A DNA stretch of 38,789 bases, from NCBI GenBank assembly GCA_003132325.1, contig PKXK01000232.1, forward strand, positions 1-38,789, written 5' to 3'. The notes under the pieces are model-generated. The model was given only the letters and a program-made list of their open reading frames with translations, searched no databases and was not told the origin of the DNA. Of the stretch, positions 32,930 to 38,789 are shown piece after piece. The number at the start of each line of letters is the position of its first letter. Within the stretch, counting starts at the first letter, position 1. The position numbers and the translations under genes are program-made. The DNA is from Acidobacteriaceae bacterium. GTDB taxonomy: Bacteria; Acidobacteriota; Terriglobia; Terriglobales; Acidobacteriaceae.

Positions 32930-33356
32930 ACGCTATTGCTCTGCCAACCCTGCCGTGACATGCGAACGCCGCGACTGCGCCCTGGCGGATCGCATATCCC
33001 ACCATGTTACGAACGGTCGCCCTTTGGTTACGCTGATCGCAGGTCGCCGCGCAGGCGCGCCTAGCCGGAGTCTTCGTGCAATGAGCAACTTGCCATCGGG
33101 CAGACGTGTTACACGCCTTCCCGGACGTAACATCCGCCATCGCCATCCAGATATGCGAACCTATGCGAACCGCGTCACAATTCCCGCCACCGCTGTCGCA
33201 GACCATCGATCCAATATGCCCAACCGAGCACGATCGGGGAGAGGATGAGATCGACCGTCACGAGAACGTGGACGCTTGGTGGGATTAGCAACATCGATCC
33301 GCGTTAACGGTCAAAATTGATCACTTTGTTTCTTCCGCTTGTCGCACAATGCAAAA
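32930..33356. other. Gap of about 430 bases without a clear gene
   Basis: Frames on both strands are open over 100 or more codons but Arg-, Ala- and Cys-rich, as is common for non-coding GC-rich DNA. One plus-strand frame ends with an acidic tail (EDEIDRHENVDAWWD, stop at 33288) that could be the end of a decayed small gene. Nothing else recognised. Confidence 0.3.
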
Positions 33357-33561
33357 ATGGCCAAGAAGCTTACTCTCAAACGGGTACAAGCCGTCCGCTG
33401 CCCTATCTGTGCAGCGGGCCCCGGCGAGAAGTGCGAACTCAGCACCCGGGCAGCCTCGTACAGAGGCGCATCGTGACCGACGCTTGATTGCGGCAGATTC
33501 AGTGAAGAAAATCCGTCAGCAATTGAAATCGAAAAAGGTTATGAACTTGAACGTAGGATGA
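33357..33561 (+). pseudogene. Small Cys-motif protein, frameshifted by one extra base
   Basis: The frame from ATG 33357 reads MAKKLTLKRVQAVRCPICAA, then GPGEKCELST; one base later the next frame continues GQPRTEAHRDRRLIAADSVK to the stop at 33561. Joined, this gives a 67-residue protein with a CPxC...GEKCELSTGQPRTExHRDRR pattern that I recall as a widespread small conserved motif protein of Acidobacteria and actinobacteria, probably metal-binding. The frame change is explained by one extra C in the CCCGGG run at 33445-33450. The downstream ORF starts with ATGA overlap. Confidence 0.45.
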
Positions 33562-33674
33562 TCTGTTACCTGTTGTCGATGCTGAAACGCCACAGTTCAG
33601 GTTGTGAGAATTGCAACCCTGGCGAACGATGCCGGGGAGAGGACATGCGCAAGAGGCTTGAAGACTTACGGTGA
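33558..33674 (+). CDS. Very small Cys-containing ORF (38 aa) overlapping the previous one
   Basis: ATG at 33558 overlaps the TGA of the preceding gene (ATGA), the classical sign of translational coupling. The product is 38 residues: MICYLLSMLKRHSSGCENCN, then PGERCRGEDMRKRLEDLR. It has Cys16, Cys19 and Cys25, which could form a small metal site, and a basic C-terminal helix. A second ATG at 33579 is possible. No family recognised. It may act together with the upstream Cys-motif protein or be chance. Confidence 0.35.
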   Translation: MICYLLSMLKRHSSGCENCNPGERCRGEDMRKRLEDLR

Positions 33675-33898
33675 ACTGCGGTGAGAACGGAGACCAGAAC
33701 GGGCAAGTCGGTTAATCAGTGATATGGAGATTTCTAGAACCTATTTTCGCTAAGTGCCTTTCCATCCGCACGAGTTGTGTTCTATAGGACATGACGCTCG
33801 CAGAGCGTACATCTCATGCTCCAAAGACTGTCGCTTTGCTTCAACACCAGATCCAGATCTGACCATAGAAAATCGAACCCCCTGAAGAGAGGAATCAA
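33675..33898. other. Gap before the DUF3617 gene
   Basis: No gene. A GAGAGGA ribosome site for the next gene lies at the right edge. A small palindrome-like stretch (ACGCTCGCAGAGCGT, near 33795-33809) is visible, function unknown. Confidence 0.3.
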
Positions 33899-34336
33899 AT
33901 GATCTTGCTCAAAACAACGGTTATACCGGCGGTTCTGTGTCTCACCTTAGGTGCAGCGACGGCCCTGCATGCGCAGGAGAGGTTGCGGACGGGCATGTGG
34001 GAGAACACGGTGACTGCTGCATCTGGGCAGTCCGGTACGCACAGCAGCTGCTTAAAACCAGAGGATACGGCGAAGTCGAATGGGCCCGCGGCGGTAGTCC
34101 GCACGGAGACGGAAAAGGCGATGTCGAAGAGTGCCTGTACGCTCAAGGACTTCAATCTGGACGGTAACACCCTGACCATGACCATGGTCTGCGCAGGGAC
34201 CGCCACCCACCAGGAGACGAAGTTCCATGGAGGAGACAGCTTCGAGACAACTATGACCAGCACAGTGGATGGCGTCACCAAAGTCACGCAGATCAAAGGC
34301 CGAAGGACCGGAGATTGTAAAGCAGGGGCGGAGTAG
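33899..34336 (+). CDS. DUF3617 exported protein
   Basis: A 145-residue protein with a signal peptide (MILLKTTVIPAVLCLTLGAA, cleavage after ALHAQ) followed by the DUF3617 pattern: RTGMWENTV, a Cys pair around SSCLKPED and SACTLKDFNLDGNTLTMTMV with Cys, and a C-terminal beta strand region ending GRRTGDCKAGAE. DUF3617 proteins are periplasmic with unknown function; two disulphides are likely. ATG at 33899 has ribosome site GAGAGGA. The lipoprotein gene follows 133 bases later on the same strand. Confidence 0.85.
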   Translation: MILLKTTVIPAVLCLTLGAATALHAQERLRTGMWENTVTAASGQSGTHSSCLKPEDTAKSNGPAAVVRTETEKAMSKSACTLKDFNLDGNTLTMTMVCAGTATHQETKFHGGDSFETTMTSTVDGVTKVTQIKGRRTGDCKAGAE

Positions 34337-34469
34337 GGCGGATGCCCATATGCGCGATTTTGTCGCGCCCGCATGGTCGTGGCTGGGCTGGATGCAGTAG
34401 GGCACTGAATGGGGAGTCCCTATCGGTTGCTGGCTCCCTTAATTCGTCTGTTCTCTTGGAGAAAATCGC

Positions 34470-35036
34470 ATGAAATTGATGGTTTTACTGGTAACTCTCG
34501 CGTTGATTCCTGTGGCATGTACCAGCAAGGGAGGCGAGGCGATGCAGCGCAGCGCATCGGGGCCGGAGAAGGTATCGGCTCAGTCTGGTCAGAAGCATGA
34601 TCCGTGCTCGCTCGTCACGAAAGAAGAGATGTCGCAAGTGACGGGCGAGCAGTTCACAGACGCGAGCGCCGAGAAGAATTCCAAGACTTGCATCTATATG
34701 AGTGCGGACCCGTCGGTCGCCAGCGCGGTCATTTCCAGCACTTGGGACGGGGAGGAGTCGCGGGCGATGATACCCGCGATGAAAATAGGCGAGGACCTGA
34801 CAAAGATGACGCCTGGCGGGGAGGCGATGATTCCCGGGCTGGGAGATCAGGCGAGTTTTGCGACGTACGCGTTGACGGTGCGCAAGGGCGACGCGGCTTT
34901 TATGATCCGGCTGAACTTGCCGAGTCGGCTCTCGCGCGCCATGCGGCAAGAAGGAGGAAAAGGAGCACAACAATATGGCGACGATATTCTCGCCATGGAT
35001 AAGGCACTGGCCACGAAAGCGCTGACACGGCTTTGA
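34470..35036 (+). CDS. Hypothetical lipoprotein, DUF3558-like
   Basis: The product (188 aa) starts with a lipoprotein signal: MKLMVLLVTLALIPVAC, with Cys17 as the lipidated residue. The mature part has DPCSLVTKEEMSQVTGEQFT and later TCIYMSADPSVAS and MIPGLGDQASFATYALTVRKG. This is the layout of DUF3558-type surface lipoproteins (DPCxL[LV]..E; C...). Function unknown. Ribosome site TTGGAGAAA is well placed. It may form a small envelope-protein pair with the DUF3617 gene. Confidence 0.7.
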   Translation: MKLMVLLVTLALIPVACTSKGGEAMQRSASGPEKVSAQSGQKHDPCSLVTKEEMSQVTGEQFTDASAEKNSKTCIYMSADPSVASAVISSTWDGEESRAMIPAMKIGEDLTKMTPGGEAMIPGLGDQASFATYALTVRKGDAAFMIRLNLPSRLSRAMRQEGGKGAQQYGDDILAMDKALATKALTRL

Positions 35037-35156
35037 TCTTTAGTTGAACGAACCGAACCGACCCCGCACAGTTTCGACACTAATCTGCGCGAAGCTGTGC
35101 CATGATCGCGGCGGTGAACTAGAGCAGATTCGTGCAAAGAGTCAATTGCTTGTGGG

Positions 35157-37763
35157 TCACCTTCGCCATGGAGTGCCGTCGAGTGGCTGAACCCAGACGT
35201 TATCCGCGCCATTCTCGGCGATGGGGTAGGCGACTGCTTTCCCATCTTGCGTGAATTGCACGCCCTTGGAAATTCGTGGATTCACTCTAAGGAAATGGGG
35301 CGAACTGAGAGTCGCGGTATCCAACAGGGCGATCTTCTCCTCGGGCGCCGCGTCTAGTGCATTTACGATTCCGATCACATACGCCAGGGTTTTCCCATCG
35401 GGCGCAATGCCGATACCGCGCCCGGCTAGAAATGCGCCCGCGACCCTGCTACCGGCAATCGCTTCCGCGGGGCCGGAGCCATCCAACGGTACGCGCCCCA
35501 ACTCTCTAACGTTGGGGAAAAAATAAACCCAGTTCTGATTGGCCGAACACACCGGAAACGACTCGAAGTTCTCATCCGCCAGCTTTACTGGATGGGAACC
35601 ATCGGCATTGACGCGGTAAATGCTGGGGAAGTTCGCGTTGTCGTGAAAAGCCCAGGGGAAAACGATGTAGGCCCCGCACGACCACAAATTGAGAATACCC
35701 GCCGTCGGGTCGCTGACCAACTGGCGCTTATTTTTTCCATAGGCATCCATGTGTTCCAGTTGCGTCAGGTCGGACGCGAGCAATCCGCCATCTGTAGCCC
35801 AATTGAAATACTGGATTTGTGCGCCGTTCGAAGCGATGGGACTTGTGTCCGCTGATGCGCTGCCTTCGCCGGGCAAAACATAGAAGTTGCTAACGACTTT
35901 CTGTTGCACCGTGGCCAAAGTTCTGCCATCGGCCGAGAGACTCAAAGTCGCGTAGCTGTTGGTGTCCCGCGAAATGGTTCGCAACTGGCCGTCCCCCAGA
36001 GTTACATAGCCAATCTGACCGCAAGCGAAGTTCGGTCCTTTTTGTCGATAAATGACAAACAGGCCATCCCCAGACACCGAAAACGCAACCTCGAAAGGCA
36101 CCTTGTCAGGATAGGTCAGGAGCTGTATTTTTCCTGAGTTGATATCGAACAGATTGATCCCGCCAAAAGCGCCCGCCGGTTGGAATTCGGGATAAGCTAT
36201 TTTCTTGCCGTCGGGAGACCAACTCAGAGAGCGCGCCAATCCTTTCATGGGCGAAATGTAAAGCACTTTTTCATCGCTGCCGTCCACGTTGGCGCTGAGC
36301 AGGCGATACTTGCCGACCTCCGGATCGTTGGCGCGGAGGTAGGCCATCCGCCGACCATCGGGAGAAAACGTGAAGGCAGTATCCACATCCTGGGCAACGG
36401 TTTTTGGCGTGCCGCCTAACACCGGCGCGCGATAAATATTGAAGACGCTGGCAATGGCATTCTCGGCCTTGCGGTAATAGATGTAGTTTCCATCGGGCGA
36501 GAACGCGACGTTGGGAATCGTGGCTGAAGGAGGAACCACTTGCGTGTCGCTTCCCGTGGCCACGTTGCGGAGCCAGAGGCTGTTCAGCCCTTTGTCGTTC
36601 ATCACCGTCCGCACGTATTTTGCGTCGGGAGATATGGCGGCCACGACCGCCCGGCTGGAATTCGTGACCTGCGCGATGCTGAAGTTTTGGAACGGAGTGG
36701 GCGCGGCGCGATGCAGCATCGAATAAACGCCAAAGCCCGCCGCAGCCAGGACGGCCAAAGCGGCAAGCGCTCCTCCCACGAACCCGAACTTGTGTTGTTT
36801 CACGCCGGCGACAGCTGCTGAACTGCTGGTATGCGCAGGCGGTGCCGTACCGCTCCTATGAACAGTTGCTGCCCCACTCACGGGCGAAGGGGTATTTAGT
36901 CCGCTGAGTGATGCAACCGAACCGACGAGCGGGGCAGCATCCGTTCGGCTGGACGCGGCTGCACGGCTTGACTCTGTCTCCCGTTTGAGGCGTTTTAGGT
37001 CGGCACGCATATCGGCAGCGTGCTGGTAACGTAGATCGCGATCCTTCTCCAGTGCCTTGTTGATGATGCGTTCGAGTTCGGCTGGCAAATCAGGGTTCAT
37101 TCGCACCGCGGCAACCGGAGCGGAATCCAGAATCTCCCGCTGAATCACTCCCGAGCTTTCACCTTGGAACGGCAACGTGCCCGTCGCCATTTCATAGAGC
37201 ACCGCTCCGAATGAAAACAGATCGGTTCGGGCGTCTAATTCCCTGGCCCGCACCTGCTCAGGCGACATATAAGCTACCGTTCCCACCGCCATTCCCGGAC
37301 TCGTCAGGTGGGCCTCCACCGTACCGGTTTCTGTAGCGTCGGATGGGGTCTTCGTCCCGGTTGCGGTCACTTTGGCCAGCCCAAAGTCGAGAACTTTAGC
37401 GTGTCCGCGCTTGGTCACGAAGATGTTGGCGGGCTTGATGTCACGGTGAACAATGCCTTCCGCGTGGGCAGCATCGAGCGCATCGGAAATCTCGATCGCC
37501 AGCCCGAGTGAAACCTCGGTCTCCATGGGCCTTCCGGCGATGCGATGCTTCAGCGTCGCTCCATCCAGAAACTCCATGGCGATGAATGCCTGCCCATCCT
37601 GCTCGCCAATGTCATAAATCGTGCAAATGTTCGGGTGGTTCAGTGCGGACGCGGATTGGGCTTCGCGTTGAAAGCGGGCAAGCGCCTGCGGATCACGGGC
37701 AACTTCCTCGGGCAAGAACTTGAGGGCGACAAAGCGATGCAGCCGAGTGTCCTCGGCCTTGTA
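35157..37763 (-). CDS. Ser/Thr protein kinase with C-terminal TolB/WD40-like propeller, N-terminus lost
   Basis: The kinase catalytic core is present: VALK(F) with the ATP-binding Lys, HRDIKPAN at 90-97 (numbering from the TTG at 37715), DFG at 110-112 and [21 protein letters not shown] membrane helix ([20 protein letters not shown]) is followed by a periplasmic six-bladed TolB/PD40 propeller with repeated SPDGxxxxY units ([24 protein letters not shown]). This is a very common acidobacterial receptor-like kinase layout. But homology begins only at [16 protein letters not shown] (37763); the glycine-rich loop and the usual start are missing, replaced by unrelated DNA, and the only start in frame is TTG 37715, which would also lose the VALK Lys. 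Catalytic function is doubtful. Confidence 0.85.
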   Translation of the reverse strand, partial: YKAEDTRLHRFVALKFLPEEVARDPQALARFQREAQSASALNHPNICTIYDIGEQDGQAFIAMEFLDGATLKHRIAGRPMETEVSLGLAIEISDALDAAHAEGIVHRDIKPANIFVTKRGHAKVLDFGLAKVTATGTKTPSDATETGTVEAHLTSPGMAVGTVAYMSPEQVRARELDARTDLFSFGAVLYEMATGTLPFQGESSGVIQREILDSAPVAAVRMNPDLPAELERIINKALEKDRDLRYQHAADMRADLKRLKRETESSRAAASSRTDAAPLVGSVASLSGLNTPSPVSGAATVHRSGTAPPAHTSSSAAVAGVKQHKFGFVGGALAALAVLAAAGFGVYSMLHRAAPTPFQNFSIAQVTNSSRAVVAAISPDAKYVRTVMNDKGLNSLWLRNVATGSDTQVVPPSATIPNVAFSPDGNYIYYRKAENAIASVFNIYRAPVLGGTPKTVAQDVDTAFTFSPDGRRMAYLRANDPEVGKYRLLSANVDGSDEKVLYISPMKGLARSLSWSPDGKKIAYPEFQPAGAFGGINLFDINSGKIQLLTYPDKVPFEVAFSVSGDGLFVIYRQKGPNFACGQIGYVTLGDGQLRTISRDTNSYATLSLSADGRTLATVQQKVVSNFYVLPGEGSASADTSPIASNGAQIQYFNWATDGGLLASDLTQLEHMDAYGKNKRQLVSDPTAGILNLWSCGAYIVFPWAFHDNANFPSIYRVNADGSHPVKLADENFESFPVCSANQNWVYFFPNVRELGRVPLDGSGPAEAIAGSRVAGAFLAGRGIGIAPDGKTLAYVIGIVNALDAAPEEKIALLDTATLSSPHFLRVNPRISKGVQFTQDGKAVAYPIAENGADNVWVQPLDGTPWRR

Positions 37764-38275
37764 GTCAATGAGTGTAATCGCCTTCCATGAGAAGGCCGGT
37801 CGGAGTCAAGTGGGTTCTTTTGTTTTTTCGTTGGACAAGGGTTTTCTCCCTCCGAGTCGCCACTGTCGTAGGTCTGTCCCCGCAACCCGACTCGGCCGCC
37901 TTCCAGATCCGCCTTCGTCGAAGCGTGCATGATCACTTCGATCAATCGCTTTAGTTTGTCCGGCTGGAACGCTTTAGCGCGGACAGGAAGTCCGAACAAA
38001 GTTCTCCGCACAAAGTCTGACGCCAACGGCAGGAGTTTTCGACGCGCGGGTTCGTAAAGAACCTTCACGCGATCGCGGTTCTCAGGGAAATGTGCGTCGT
38101 CACCTCCATCGATCCCAGCGATCAGTTCGTAAAGCGTGATCGAGGAGATCGCATAGCGAGCGCGACTCGACATGTACTTGAGAACCGACTCCCAATCGGC
38201 ACGAGCGATGCGCCCGCTCTGAACGTAAGAGGGAATTTGCGCGTCAAATATGAACTTCGGTCGTCGGGGGGGCAT
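37640..38275 (-). CDS. PIN-like domain protein, C-terminus replaced
   Basis: The first 130 residues look like a PIN-type (VapC-like) protein: an initial acidic residue in [33 protein letters not shown] with the second acidic Glu, then [14 protein letters not shown] and [14 protein letters not shown]. From about residue 131 (37885) the sequence is low-complexity and overlaps the kinase gene in another frame, so the native end (with the later PIN acidic residues) is lost. PIN domains are metal-dependent RNases and often toxins, but no antitoxin gene is adjacent. Start ATG 38275, weak ribosome site. Confidence 0.5.
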   Translation of the reverse strand: MPPRRPKFIFDAQIPSYVQSGRIARADWESVLKYMSSRARYAISSITLYELIAGIDGGDDAHFPENRDRVKVLYEPARRKLLPLASDFVRRTLFGLPVRAKAFQPDKLKRLIEVIMHASTKADLEGGRVGLRGQTYDSGDSEGENPCPTKKQKNPLDSDRPSHGRRLHSLTTRPRTLGCIALSPSSSCPRKLPVIRRRLPAFNAKPNPRPH

Positions 38276-38496
38276 CGCTAGAAGCGTACCGGCAGCGGTC
38301 GCGGAGACGCCAAGGCCGAGTACATCATCTCACGTAGGCTCCGCCCGCTTTACTTTGCTTCGTTTCGCAAGCATGACCCGAACGGATCGTTAAAAGGCCG
38401 TCGAACGTTATTTGCGTCTTGCGAGCGTTGGACGAATTACGGGCTATCGGTACAAGTGGCCGCGCTCGGCATTTCGATTCGAACCACCACGTGACA
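38276..38496. other. Short gap
   Basis: No gene recognised. A frame ending RALDELRAIGTSGRARHF is open here but not protein-like enough to call. Confidence 0.3.
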
Positions 38497-38497
38497 G

Positions 38498-38789
38498 AAG
38501 CTGGGCGCGATCTCGAAGCAAGGCAACCGGCTGGTGCGTTCGTTGCTGGTGGAAGCGGCGCAGATCGCGGTGCGTTTCGACCCCGGCATGAAGAAGCAGT
38601 ATTTGCATCGCTGTCATCGGAAGCCCAAAGGTGTGGCCAAGGTGGCGGCGGCGCGGAGATTAGCGGTACGACTCTACTGGATGCTACGCACGCAGAAGCC
38701 GTATCCAGAGATCGTTCGCATCGAGAGCAGCCCGGGTGCCCCTGGTCGGCGCGAGCTAGACCGCTGTGTTGATTGGGCGCTCTCGCATC
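38498..38789 (+). pseudogene. IS110-family transposase, C-terminal remnant at window edge
   Basis: A frame open from just after a TGA (38492-38494) encodes the last part of a Transposase_20 domain: LGAISKQGNRLVRSLLVEAA, QIAVRFDPGMKKQYLHR, then KGVAKVAAARRLAVRLYWML. It lacks the N-terminal DEDD domain. The family-like end VPLVGAS-stop is present in another frame (stop 38757-38759), two bases out of phase, so a 2-base loss lies near CCCGGG at 38731-38736. It differs clearly from the intact IS110 at 31234, so it comes from another IS110-group element. Confidence 0.7.

Noticed and set aside
32602-33206. Minus-strand ORFs up to 194 codons
   Set aside because: They are Cys/Arg/Ala-rich, overlap a better-supported small plus-strand gene and lack start signals.
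38460-38500. tRNA-like TCGAATC motif on the minus strand
   Set aside because: No T-arm stem pairs around it and no acceptor, D or anticodon arms can be drawn.
1-38789. CRISPR array or other regular spacer-repeat structure
   Set aside because: No set of evenly spaced direct repeats longer than 10 bases was found; the only tandem repeats are the short ones at 11264-11283 and 21851-21879.

Overview
The window most resembles a soil Acidobacteriota chromosome. The pointers are a very large Oar-type TonB-dependent receptor with an N-terminal carboxypeptidase-regulatory domain, a Ser/Thr kinase fused to a TolB/WD40-like propeller, DUF3617 and DoxX proteins, a YVTN-type propeller fragment, and many sugar-acid genes. 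This assignment is inference from gene content; there is no rRNA or other marker gene here.

Layout. (1) 1-7900: a worn flank. It has a frameshifted Tat-exported multicopper oxidase with DoxX, a YVTN propeller cut off after about 80 residues, a frameshifted small membrane protein, a NodT-type efflux protein without its N-terminus, a BNR/sialidase-like protein without its N-terminus, and three uncharacterised genes. (2) 8050-12650: an intact IS66 element (tnpA, tnpB, tnpC) next to what looks like the start of an older transposase, then a LacI/PurR fragment, a repeat-rich non-coding stretch and a CHASE3 sensor fragment. (3) 12650-28535: a well-preserved catabolic locus. A TonB receptor on the minus strand is separated by a dead ISNCY-type element from ten plus-strand genes: Gfo/Idh dehydrogenase, MFS sugar-acid transporter, RraA-like protein, IclR regulator, D-2-hydroxyacid dehydrogenase, class III aminotransferase, M20 deacylase/peptidase, zinc alcohol dehydrogenase, KDPG-type aldolase and PfkB (KDG-type) kinase. 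(4) 28536-38789: a second worn flank with a STAS protein, DUF4386 protein, an intact IS110 transposase, several very small ORFs, a DUF3617 protein, a lipoprotein, a kinase-propeller protein truncated in its glycine loop, a PIN-like ORF and a second, decayed IS110-family 3' end.

The central locus reads as one import-to-pyruvate route: outer-membrane uptake (TonB receptor), inner-membrane uptake (MFS), oxidation (Gfo/Idh, ADH, hydroxyacid dehydrogenase), amide removal (M20), amino-group removal (aminotransferase), then phosphorylation and aldol cleavage (PfkB kinase, KDPG aldolase). The best guess is an N-acylated amino-sugar acid or a related nitrogen-bearing sugar acid; the substrate is not proven.

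The strongest new signal is regulatory. The promoter and leader of the receptor (minus strand, about 16132-16204) and of the second catabolic unit (plus strand, about 21874-21950) share a TTGACA-yCGACC core, a GGAAC-N4-GTTTC pseudo-palindrome and an identical 15-mer. This ties the receptor to the operon as a regulon, probably under the IclR protein encoded between them.
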